Assembly: GCA_003952965.2 (NCBI GenBank)
Contig: CM025854.1
Location: 5,572,283 to 5,636,282 of the forward strand
Direction of reading: 5' to 3'
Source: Morella rubra
Taxonomy: Eukaryota > Streptophyta > Magnoliopsida > Fagales > Myricaceae
DNA length: 64,000 nt
Below, piece after piece: positions 22,021 to 34,352 of the stretch (the first letter of the stretch is position 1; every line of letters begins with the position of its first letter). A program made the position numbers and the translations under genes. Below the pieces are notes generated by a model, which was not told where the DNA came from, ran no database searches, and saw only the letters and a list, made by a program, of their open reading frames with translations.

Positions 22021-23448
22021 TCATAGTTATTGAAAAAGGAAACAGTACATGATTTGCGAACAGGGGATCGTGACAGACTTGAAGGTATATAAAAGCTAGT
22101 TTTTAAAGGATCTACAAGCAGTACTCATGTTAGTGGTCGGAGAGTTTTTTTTTTTTTTTTTTCGGTTCACTCCTTTTCTGTTCGCTACCAGTTTGCTTGT
22201 TTGGTAGCATATCGCCATAGAAAATTATTGCAACTAACTCTATAGCTTCACATTAACCTTGTTGAAAACTACATGATATTAGATTATATTAGACTTATAT
22301 AATGCTATATATTTTTAAAACTTCAAGCAGTACTTAATGCTAATTAACAAGTCACCGGCCGGCCGGCAAGGTTGATAGCATTGACGGCCTGCTGATATAA
22401 TTTTATTCCATCAATCATTTGTTGTGAAAAAGCTAGGTTCTAATATTATGGGCTGAAGTCGCTTTTATTAATTATTCAGTGGGTAAATGGACCTGACAGT
22501 TTTAATTTCCAGAATATTCCAAATTAGAAACCATCCAAAGAATTAAAAACCTTTGACGGTGAAGCAAACATTTTGCTCATAATTATTGTTGAAACCTCAG
22601 CTTTTCTCGATCGGAGACTTCTCTGAGAATCTCAATATTCTAATGAAGTTCCCTTCTGCCGAAGTCATGAGTGGTATATCGTGAGATTGGTAATTAGATG
22701 TGATGGGGGATCTTCTGGCGTTGGACTTCTTGATGAGGATCTCATGTCTCCCATGCGTGAGAAGTTCGTGGAATGGAAGAAAGACGGGTACGTAAAGCAA
22801 TGGACAGAAAGAGCTTAGATTAATCTATTTCTGCCTAAAAATGTAATAATTAATGGCCCACTTCATCAATTTAAGCAAGTTGATTCAGGTTATTATACTT
22901 GTTGGGAGGGGGGGGGGGGGGGGGGGGGGGTTTCCCTATATAGCGAGTTGACCAGAGGTTAATTAAGCTAGCTACCCGCGATGGACCAACAGCTTTAAGA
23001 CTCAAGCTAGCATATAATTATGGAGTACCACTAATATTTCTGATGAACATAGAGGCCGCTAATTGCTAGATATTGATATTTGCTTAGTTTCCAAGCAGCA
23101 GAAAAAGGAAAGATCGATCATATAAAATTTGGTATAAACCTACATCTTGGTTAAGATAATACATGCAATATTAATCTTAGGTACATTATTATTTATAATT
23201 ATTAGGATATTCGTTTTGAACCAGATGTGTACAAGATCGACTTTACTGGCCTTTTTCCCACCCACCAGTGCGGTGAGAAGTTCATCTTTATTTATCATGT
23301 CCAGAAGTCCAGAATTTCATCTAATTAAATGTCATTAGTTTAACCGTTTAAAGAAATGGAATTGGACCCAAGAACCAGACGTTCAACAATTAGTCCCTTG
23401 GTCATGACCTAATTAATTAGTCTATCAATTTGGTAAGTATTATTGTCA

Positions 23449-23483
<35 letters not shown>

Positions 23484-24375
23484 CACATAATATCTAGGAG
23501 TTTCTCGAACCTCTAAAGAAATATAGAATTTACCTCGATTGGAACGAGCTATAGCTAGAGTAATGCCGTATCCTTCTCCAAAAAAATAACGTACTAAGTT
23601 ATAAAAGCACCGATCATTGGATACGGTTAAGTAAGATTAACGTGTGTGCATGGCTGCATGCCTTCTTTCCCTTACTGGTTAAGGGAGTCAATCAAAATTA
23701 CTCTTAATAAGGCCATATAAAAATTATTAAAGAAGACCCTTTTACTGTTCAAGACTTCTAAACAAATTATTTCACAAAAATTAAATGATATTGCCACATC
23801 GATCCTGGCAATCGGTGGGACCCCTACGTACGCCTTTTTAGGCTGCTTAGACCTTAATTAATTAGTGTTACTTATAAACTACAACAACTTGGTTATATAG
23901 CGACAAACGTAACAATAATTTGGCATTTTCTGAGCAGCTGTGTGGGAATGTTTAAATATTAAATAAGACTGGAAGGTGCGTAGAAACTCGTTTAATCCAA
24001 ACTTGACTGGTTGAGGGTGCAGGCCTTAGAAGAGAGAAAATAAGACTGGACAGACACCATTTACACCGCTCGCAAAAGGAAAAGGAATGGTGGTTGCAGG
24101 CCCCTGACGTCCTTCTTTGGAAAGAAAGTACGTACTCTTCTCCATTTTCACTGGGCATGGAGCTATATCAATATATAAAACAAAGACAATTACCAAGGCT
24201 CTTACTTAAGCCCAGAATTATTTTTGGTAAATCCCTCTGTGATACCCTTTTAATACATGGATTAATTATCTACTAGTGATTGAATTCATAATTTGGACGT
24301 TATATGGCACCAAAAATGGCCAAGTTATTTCTAGGTCTAGTTAGACTATAAGGTAGAACATTCTGCGAATGAGAT
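21879..24375. other. Intergenic region, no recognised gene
   Basis: Contains (TA)n(TG)n at about 21991-22020, a run of 23 G at about 22908-22930, and (TA)n at about 23449-23480. The minus-strand frame 22800-22597 (67 codons) has no recognisable domain. I see no other structure. Confidence 0.5.
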
Positions 24376-24778
24376 CTAGTCAGTGGTTGCAAGTAAGATT
24401 TGACGTATTGTTTTAGCTCTTGATATTTGGTAGCTGTGGTGCCCGCCACATGCTATCTCCCATAAGAAGCCCAAGACATGAATTAAAAGGAGGGACCCTT
24501 TCGAAGTCGTCCTCGATCGAGATGGATATATTTCTCTGCAGCATTGGATAAGTTCCTTCAGATGACTCGTGAGGTCTTTTGTTTCTAAGTCCCTGTTTGG
24601 ACAACGTGGACATCGGGACATGTGCTTTTCTATCGGCTGAATAAGTATTCCCTGACCCTTCTTCACCCCGGCCCCGCCGGTCCTTTTCTTCTTCACCAGG
24701 AATCACTACGTACATAGATAAGAGTTTCAAATATATGGGGAATTCCCACAGTTGGTTTGCAATCATAGAAGAGATCAA
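24376..24778 (-). other. Unidentified pair of overlapping open frames
   Basis: Two minus-strand frames are both open for more than 100 codons. One contains CPRCPNRDLETKDLTSHLKE (C..C spacing). The other ends MWRAPQLPNIKS. Base composition is less AT-rich than the flanks. I recognise neither product. Neither frame has an obvious promoter or splice context. It might be an organellar or transposon fragment. Confidence 0.25.
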
Positions 24779-25962
24779 GACATACCGATCGTTGTGGATA
24801 AGCTTATCCTTTCTGAGTCAGCATGATCCTAAAGCCTCCAAAAAAAATATATCAATATAATGGTATAGTCTCTCCTTTCTTCTCATACATTAATTGATAA
24901 TTACTTTGCATGAAGATGCTAACAACTCCAGCAAATGATTCACCAACTGTCTTACACTAAAGAAATCCGTAATATATATATGACAGCTAGAGTTATATAG
25001 CAATCTAAAATATATAGTCAATTTTTTGTTTTTGATACGTATAGAGAGGATAACTTCACAAAGTGATGGACAGCGGGAGAGAGGGGATCACTTCAACATG
25101 GGGTTACTAGAATTATTTGAAAAAGACTCCATAATTAGGTAACACATCACTCTTTGCCTCTCAATTAATGACCAAATACAATTTTGAAGTCCAAACTTTT
25201 AATTTCGTTACACTAAACATTTAAACTATCAAAATTCATTAATGTCCACACACTAATTAGATTTTACGGCTGAAATGTGTGAAAAAAATGGTTACGCAAC
25301 ACAATCTTGACCGTTAGATTTTATGAGAAGGCAAACATTGATAAATTTTGGTAGCTTAAGAGATCATTTTTACGTATGCCCAACCTCCACGGCCATGGAC
25401 ATAGAAGTTGAGAGAGAGAGAGGTACTAGACCATGTGGTATGAGTGAGACAATATAAAAGTATCCAGGGGCGTTGAAAGAAAATAATTTCAATTCCAAAA
25501 ATCTTTTGAAATAATGTGACCCGAACTAAAATTTAGGCCTTAAAATTAATTAAATTAACGGTAATTGTAACAAATGCATCTAAGGAATGCTAGCACCAGA
25601 AAACAATCAAATTTTTGGGATAAATATATTTATTTGCATCTTCCAACTATAAGAGTCATGAGACTTACCCATAAACTACTATTTTTGTTACATTGCACCA
25701 TCGACTATTGATTTTCAAGTACTTTGCACAATCTCTTAAAATTTTTCCATCAATTTGAACAGAAATTAGAGTGAAATGACAATTGTTGCCTCATAATTTT
25801 TTATGGTGACATTTTTATGAGGGTAAAATTATAATTTCAGATTAAAAATAATAATTAATTTCTATCAAAATTGATAAAGAAAATTTAACATTGTGACTAA
25901 AATAATAATTGGAGATGTAAAATGTTAAAACTCCCAAAAGTTAGAGTTAAAAATCGTTTTTA

Positions 25963-26019
<57 letters not shown>

Positions 26020-27421
26020 CAAGATGAGGCAGGAGACAAGGTTATCCACTCCTCTCCCCTTCCCTGAATGCATATATAAAATAGGCTTTCATGGTAGTAG
26101 TTGGGGGTAAGGATTAAGCAGTACTCTACCCGATTGTTTGTTCTATTGATTAAACATCGAAGCAGTTTTGAGTTTTGCTAATTCAAGACTAACAACACAA
26201 ACATCTCACTCATGAACGGTCAAACCACAATAGTCTCGTGACAAGATGGTTATTCCAGAATACAACAAAACTCACAGTAGCATCAAAGAGAACAACTTGA
26301 AATTGCTGCTGTTTCTCGTCTACTCGTGCGGGTTAGGTGTGAGGGGGTAGGTGAAGCTCTTCATGGGTTTTGGTTTGGGGGGGACTAGGAAGAGGCGAGG
26401 GAGCCATTCCCCATTATGGGACTCTACTGAACTCGCCTACAATGTAACTAGAATGTTTTTCTCCTTTCTTCTCTCCTCTTGTTCTGCATAAAATATCGCT
26501 TTGATTCTTTCGCACACCCGTTGGACAAGCATTACATGAGCCTCTGTAGTTGGTTGGGGTGGGGACATAATGATCTGTCAGAGGAAAATTGTTTTCCTAA
26601 ATGCAAGCAATGCTTTAAGACTTCGGTTAGCGAAGAACCCACCAAAAGCAGACAAACTTCACACAAAACCATGCGCGCGTAAAAGAATCACAAATCTGCA
26701 TCATGCAAAGCTTTACTTGGGTCACTGCCAGCTGCACGAAGCAAATATCAGATGACTGACAACGTTAAATCCGTCCCAAATGCCTGAAGAGTTGATGTTT
26801 ACACCTGAACCGAACAAATTTTCCCGAAACCTAGCTAGACGGGCTCACATGCATTGACCAGTTGTTTTATGTTGCATCAAAGTTCTGGAGTGCTGCATTA
26901 TCAACCCATACAAGATTGAGGCTAATCTCACACTGATGACTTATTGCCGACTCTCAAGCTCCGTTCGGCCAAATGTATCTGCTAAACTTGAGGTCGAAAA
27001 TGTGCCTTCGAAATTTGCTAATCCCCAATCCATTCCATGGACCCACTAATCCCGTTGTCAGCTCAGATGGACTCCAGAATATATCGAATCACTCCGATGA
27101 TAAAACCAACATCGTATTTTGAATATCAGTTATACACTAATGGTTAAGAAAACGAGAATTTCCATTGCATGCTGAACAGAAGAGTATGACGTTGTTGCGA
27201 CTCCTAGGCAAAGATGAAGCTAGAAAGTAAACTTTGGGAGGGGCCAAGTTGCAGTAATAATTTTCTTTTGGGCCCCTAATGAATGAAACCTAAAAAGAGA
27301 GACTTAACAAAATGAGACTTCAAGGCTTCTAAGGGGTCTAGAGTTCATAAACAAAGTGTGATTTCTAAATAGATATTTTGACTGGAAGAATGCTTATAAA
27401 TAAACGAGGTTGCAGCTTGAA
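24779..27421. other. Intergenic region / 3' flank of the DUF3326 gene
   Basis: No gene recognised. It contains a (CT)n-(TA)n compound microsatellite at about 25964-26018. Around 25140-25380 and 25600-25760 are AT-rich phrases typical of small non-coding plant repeats. I could not define their ends. Confidence 0.45.
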
Positions 27422-30400
27422 TCATGAGATAGGCATGGCACTGGAAACCGCAAAACCATTAGGAAGCATGGTGGAAGTGCGTGGAGTGTTGTTTATTCTA
27501 TTTCTTCTGAGTGAATGTGGATTTATTCCAGCCTTATGAGCCGCAATGACACCGATGGCTTCCCAGTAGTTTGAAACCTTTACCTGCAGGAGTTAATGAA
27601 TTCTGTTCAACAACAATATCTGTTTAGTTCGTTTGCAATAAACAAATAATTGATGGTTCTTCCGGATGGATGAATAATTTCCTAAGTCACTGGGATGGTT
27701 ATTAATGGTCTCTAGGGCTGCCGATCATTTTTTCTTATTTATTTCTCCACTCTTGCCGCTCCCCATCCCTCTTTTTGCCACTTTTGGTCACCAACATCAA
27801 TCAGTACTATGTATTGAATCTTTTGAAAACTGTATGAGAAAGAGATGCACCTTGTCCAAACTATATAATCCAGTCCATTACTTTGAAATCTTTGCTCAAA
27901 AGGGAAAAATAAAGTTCACTAGGTATTGCTTCAAGCTTTCAAACACTCCTTTTTTCCCTCTTTTTGTGTACAGTTGTTAACAGTAATAACAAAAGCAACA
28001 CCACTTTCAGTTATGTGCCTTGAATACTTTTTATATGATTTGGTTCACAAGAAACAGGATTGCTCATGATGGAGGGAGTGAGGAGTCTAGATATACTCCA
28101 ACTGATTAGGAGGATTAAAAACCTCAGTGAGGAACATTTGACTGCCTAGGGTACGAGGAAAAATTGTGTGATCCTCCATAGCTTGGTTTCCTTGTTGGGT
28201 GATTAATAAAGATGTCATGCGTTTCTGATTAAAAAAAAAAGCCTAAAGCAAATCCTAAACTGGTCTCGCAACTCCAGGCATAGGAGAAATTGAACAATGG
28301 AGCTCACTCATTTGAGGACAGATTGCATTTTTTTTTTTGCCTTCAAATTTTACGCTTCCGATCACAACAAAGAATAACCTCTTTTTTTTCTTTTGCTAAC
28401 AGAAGGATAACAATACTAAAAATTTATTTCTTCATTGAAGCTCTTCCCATAACTGAGATGATGAGAAGAAAAAGTCAGGAAAGCAAATGCATACCGCTTC
28501 AATCCCAAGTTTATCTGGTGTATCATCAAGAACTGTTTCATTTTCCTCCACAGTAATAATAAGTGCCTGTAAGAAAATGAACAGTTAGGAATAATTAAAG
28601 AGCTGCCATTGCCCAGTAATGTCATAGAAAGACAGAGCTGACTAAGAAACCAAAGTTCCACAAGGCCAATTTGCTCTTCAATATTCAACCACCCACTATT
28701 ACTCCACAAAAAATAAACCTCAGAAAAGTTTATGTCTGAGATTTAAACCTTGTTCCTTTTGCTTCTAGCAAAAGCAAGAGCACCATCTCCTCCACAAGCA
28801 TCAACAGGAAGAACAACACTATCAACATCACTGGCCAATATGCATCCCTTTTCCATGTACTCGTTGGTTTTGACAGAGTATTGTGGCGCATTACTTAGCC
28901 CAGCAAGCACACATGGCAAGAATGTGTGTCCTAACTGTTGCACAGGTTTGGGGATGTAAGTAATGAGATAGAGGAAAGAGAGAAGTAAACTTACAAAATT
29001 CAATGTGGAATGCATTGGAGAAAGATGCAGCTTATATATTTTCCTTTAATAATACATTTCTTTGAGGACAAAAATAGGAAAGAAAAAAGTTATGTATCTT
29101 TAAGTTGTGTTTTTCTTCCTTTTTTGGATATCATATAAAGGTATAAACACTTCCCTTAAATTATGTGATCCAACAAGTTAAACCCATTTAGCTGTTCTTT
29201 TTAATTATTGCTGTATCTATATGCTATTTTACAATCACAACACAAGTGAGGGCTTTCCCAACCACATCTCCAGAATCTACCCCAATAACAGATATGAAAG
29301 AACATGTCATTTTCTCACTGCTTCACACTAGTCCAATCATAAGCTTGATCAGCATAGCTGTGTATCACCTTAATACACGCAATGTTCTTCAAGACCAATT
29401 CTGCCACCATAGCAATTTCAGAAAACCACTTTTTTATTTATCCTGTACTCTCTCTAGTAATTAATGAACAGGTTTTTTTTTTTGGGTGGAATAATTTTTT
29501 ATTCTGCAATGTGATTCATTAATATTTCATGGGATTTTTAGAAGTTCCCCTCCATAAAGTATCGATGGTCTCACAACTCACACCCTTTTATTAGCTGCAT
29601 TTTTACTAATCTGTGCATATCATCACAATGCATTGGTAGGAATAGTATCTGCATAATTGGAGAGGTTTAGTCCACATTATAGGTATACCTATTTGGCATT
29701 AAAAGTTTATCCAACACTTCCCCCTTATGTTTAACTGCAAAAATGCCGTAAATGTAAAATAAGATATCCCTAGCTCAGAAAAAATAATAATTCACCTGAA
29801 CCTCTAAACTGCATGGGTACATTTCTACAATCTGCTAGGCGAATACAACATATGCATCGGATTGTACCCACGACCTTACTCTCTATCTCATATTTATAAA
29901 ACCTATAGGAAAGGAGATTATTTGGTCAGGGACCAAAAGGCATAAAACTGTTTGATTCCACCATACTATATACGCACAGAAACATACAAACATACACAGA
30001 AGAAAAAGGGAGAGAGGGAGAGAGAGAGTAAGAGTATTTCACTGCAAGATTTCAAAAGCTAATATTCTCACTGGTATTTTATGAGTTTCTGACCTCCTCA
30101 CTAGCCGATTTTGGGCACACGGATAGGCTCAAGGGAATGGGTGATAATGCAGGAGCATGTGCACAAGGAATTTGGAATTCCCGCACCACTAAGTGGCTTA
30201 TAACTGCCTCCACACCTGCCAACATATCTATTCCCTGCAAAGTAAAGAGAATAAGCTGTAAAGAGATGTGAAATTTGAAATGAAACAATGTGAGCCAAGA
30301 TTTAACCCATCATCAACCAAACTTCTTACGTAAGTCTTTGGATCACCTTGAGAAGCAAATAAAAGGTAACTTGGTATTCAAATACTTTTCAGTAACAGAA

Positions 30401-33400
30401 ACCACATATATGCATGCTGCTGATAACTACAGTATATTGGAAAAAAAGCAATGGCTCAAGCACTGATGTCAAACACTCAAACACTCACTCAATGAGCCAC
30501 ATCTATCCGTCCACAGGCACAAAGTTGACATCCAGAACTCTATAGAAGTTACAACCAAGCAACCAAAAAAAAATGAATACAGAGTTAATACGGTCAGTAT
30601 TAAGCTAAAATTTCAGCAAGAATTTTACAAAAAAAAATGATTCCAGCTTCAGAGGGAAAAGAAAGGTAGGATGGGAAGGAGACGGAAGAATCTTCAAAAC
30701 AAACAGTTAGCATACAACTTATTTTACTCTGCTTCCAGCATTATTTGGAACTTGCACTATCTGATGGTTATATTATAGACAGAAAAAGTGGCTCTAATAT
30801 GTTTTATGCAAAGGTAGCCATAATGAAGGGCTTGTTCCACAATTTAGATAGCTATGCCCTTTAAAATCTATGATTTGCCTTCACATTCATTATGTGCAAA
30901 GTTAAGTGATTGTAACAGCAGTATGGCCTTACTGAAAAACAACCAGATCAATAACAGTGGAGTATGTACCAAAAACAATTATTCCCATACCATCCCTTGT
31001 CGATAGTCATCTGTGTCTTCAACATCATCATCTGGGAAGCGTCCCACAACTGCAATGGCATTCACCCCCGATCTATTAACTAAAGCCTGCACAGCTCTCA
31101 GTAATGAGCCAGGGTGTTTAATCCTTCCTGTTGATTGCCCACTCTGTGGATCAACCCATTTTTCTACCTGCAATTCTTGTTCTGTATCAGGTTTTTGCAC
31201 TCAAATTCGAAAAAAGGTTCAGTTTTCTTGGCTGGGCAATCCAGAATTTACCTAAAACCACAGTAATTAGAAGAAGGGATGACATTTTCAGCTATGAAAG
31301 ATAAATGAATAATAAAAAGCAACACAAAAATCTTGACGAAATCTGTGAAACTAACAGGAGAATGTTATTTGCAATAGGTTGAAATATCACGTCTTTAAAA
31401 ATACAACATGTTTGCTGACTAGCAAGTTTTGTAACCCCCTCCCCCCTGACAGATTTTGATTTCCTTTGATACCCCCACCCCAACCAACTTCACATACTTT
31501 TCTACTAGTTGAATCCCCGTTGTGACGTTGGATCATGAGCAGATATGTTACACAGCCTATTCATCACATATTAAGTAACAGTATTTTAATAGTCTGACAT
31601 GCATGTTCTCTATTAACATAGCTCTCTTAAAAAACCAGCTGATCGAGTGAATTCATCACATGCTATTCATATATCAGCTAAAATAGCAATGGGTACCTCC
31701 AAGGGGGTGTCAGTTACAATATACTCCACCACAGGCAATCCAAGGGAAGCCCTTACGGCATCAGCCGCTTGTAAATGGCGTATACAAAGCTCTTCTTCTA
31801 TCCCAGCATCAAGAACCAATCCCACCTGCTTCACATCACAAGTTCAACGCATGATTGAATGCCATTGGTCAAAGCAAATGTTCGATTCAGGATAGCACCC
31901 TGCTGCACTTCTTTTTGGGTGAACTCCTCCAACTCGACCCTTATTCTGACCATATCCCTGCAGTTCTCAACTGTTTTAATCACATCCACTATGCTTCATA
32001 GTTGGTTTGACCACCCAACTTTTATATATTACCTTGTCAGCAATTAATTTCTTTTTCATTTTTTTTGGATAAGTTACTTGCCGTGTGCCCATTGATTAGT
32101 TAAAAAATGCTAACAGCATATGGGAAAAACGAGAGAGATTAAACCAATCCGAATAAGTGTGGCTCAAATGGTTCAACACTGAGGGAGTGTGGTCACAAAA
32201 TGGTCAAAGTTGGAGAGTAGGCCCTATATTTTAGTCTTCTTTCTTTCCCTCCTCTATGTGGCGGAGACACATGATAGATAGTAAAAAGAACAATACAGTG
32301 TCACAACTGACATTAGAACACACCCTGTTTTGGTGAACAGGCTGTAGAGCCCATAGTCCTTCAGCAAATCGGTCGAGAGCGTAACCTTCAACGTACAAAA
32401 CATTAGGCATGGGCCAGTAGAGCATTGCTGCATTAAGCACCTGCAATAGGGCTGATGAAAATGAAGCAGAATCTCTCATGAGATGCATAGTTACTGTAGC
32501 TTGCGTAGAAAAGCTATCGACTAAGATAAATCTCGAGCTCATTTCAGAAACATTGTGAGACCTATCTCCTCTAATTCAACATGCTCAATGCTGCGCTTAA
32601 AAGGAAAAAAAACACAGTGCTAACTACTTGGGCCCCCGCATGTTCTTCAAGAAGTCTTTTTCTTTTCTGAATAATGAAATTTTCTTCAAGAAGTCAAAGA
32701 AGCAGCCCTTAAGCTCCAAACAGATTGACTGGCCGCAAATCCAAGTGTCTCACACAAGAGGGAAGAACTATCAAAGTCAAGTCAGTTGGTCTGCTATCCC
32801 TTTCGCTCCCAAGTTTTTATGTGCCAATGGAGGAATATCAAAGATCTCCTTCACAGGAAGTCATGTCACCACATGATAGATAATTCAGACCTCTTCCAAA
32901 CAGGGAGAGAAGAGGGTTAAGTTATGTTAGCTGAACATATTGTTCACGAAAAAGCACTGACGGAGTCATGGCAGAACTCTTTGATCTTTATTGAGAAAAT
33001 GTTGTTGAAAGCGGAGCCATTCTTTCGTAAACCAACCCGGCCCACGTTACAGGCCCAAACTTCTACATTCTTGTACAAACTTTTATCGAGGAAAATTTCA
33101 TAGAAAATAGCATTATATTACTGTACTGCCCTTGTCCAAAAACCGCAAATGACAACCCACCGAAACGGAAGTCCCGAAAAAAGCAAAGCAGGGGTTGCAG
33201 GGGCACATTACATTAGGGTGAGTGATGAGGCAATCGACGACGGAGGAGAGCGCGCGAGCCACGGGAAGAGCGTCGCCAGCGTAACCACCAATGGCCGCTC
33301 CTATCCCTGTCGGGACTATCATAACGCTCGTGTAGTCCCTCTTAAACTGGGCATCCAAACCGAAACCCCAACAAAACACTGTAAAAAAATCTCTCATTTA

Positions 33401-33564
33401 ACGAGCGGAAGACGAAAGAGAGTGAGTTGAGTGAGGAAGCTGACCTTGACTGAGCAGTTCGTAGCGGAGCAGGAGACGCTTGGTTTAGTGGATGGTTGGG
33501 ATTTCGTAACGAACCGGTTTTGAGCGGCGAAGGAGGGGATTGGACGGGTGAGATGGGCTGCCAT
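27422..33564 (-). CDS. DUF3326 family protein, probably plastid-targeted
   Basis: Nine exons, all phase 0 with GT-AG borders: 33564-33445, 33346-33212, 32440-32324, 31825-31697, 31167-30991, 30234-30094, 28934-28749, 28566-28495, 27583-27422. They give 412 residues. Family blocks include VPTGIGAAIGGYAGDALPVA, YWPMPNVLYVEGYALDRFAE, VGRFPDDDVEDTDDYRQGM, CILASDVDSVVLPVDACGGD and TPDKLGIEA. These belong to the DUF3326 family (Pfam PF11805) shared by cyanobacteria and plants. The first 40 residues (MAAHLTRPIPSFAAQNRF...) are Ser/Thr/basic-rich with few acids, like a chloroplast transit peptide. No biochemical activity is known to me. The many Gly-rich turns could bind a ligand, but that is speculation. 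No frame defects are seen. Confidence 0.9.
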
Positions 33565-34352
33565 TTTTGTGCCGCTGAGGAAAAGAGGATGAGAAAATAC
33601 TCTTGCTTTTACTTCTCGAGCTTTTACTATTTGCTTGACGATTACCGCCCGACCCACTGTGCGAGAGCAGAATTGTTTTTGGGAGTCCAAACCGATAATT
33701 CATGGACAAGCCCATATCTATTTGAGCCCAAAAAAAGCCCAAGATATACATATCAGATAGATGTTAAGGATGACATGGACATCTCGTAAAATTATGTCTC
33801 GTCCTACGACCCCAGAAAAGAATGACTTGGTCCCTTTGTAGCTAGTGGGCCTTTGCTCCACTTTATTGTTTTTTAAGGCTTAAAAGTCCGTTTGTCCAAC
33901 AACCAGTGTATGAGGGCCTTTATGGTTCATCTATGGAATTATCTCTTGCCCACCAAAATTATATAAGATAAACAATAATAAACTCTAAATGCTTGAGCTT
34001 ATTTCCCACCATATGAAACCATAATGCTTGTAAATTTGAAGTTCTACTTTCTAATTTTCTTAAAGAAAACCTTACAAGATTTGGAGAACAAAATCTTTAC
34101 ATTTTTTTTCGTTTTTCTCCTTATTCCCCACAACAACGCTTCCCGTCTTGATGATGTGGGTGATTTTTTTTCTCTATTGATTATTTCAATTTGTGTCGCC
34201 AAAATTATGATCCCAAAAATAGATCTCATATTTAGAAATCACTAGACATAAAAAAAAAAAAAAAAAAAATACGTATGGTAGAAGGGGTAGGAGCTTAAGA
34301 GCAACAAACCTTGTTTAGGCTCCATAAATCTTTTTTTTTTTTATGCCCCTCC
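33565..34352. other. Intergenic region between the DUF3326 and LPR genes
   Basis: Separates the 3' end of the LPR gene from the 5' end of the DUF3326 gene; both lie on the minus strand. The part near 33565-33680 is GC-richer and probably holds the DUF3326 promoter and leader, but no clear TATA box is visible. An A-run occurs at about 34250-34269. Confidence 0.5.

Noticed and set aside
28290..28709. Overlapping frames on both strands near 28.5 kb
   Set aside because: They overlap the exon ALIITVEEN... and introns of the DUF3326 gene in wrong frames.
32130..32240. tRNA A-box-like GTGGCTCAAATGGTTC in a DUF3326 intron
   Set aside because: No B box at a suitable distance; not enough for a SINE call.
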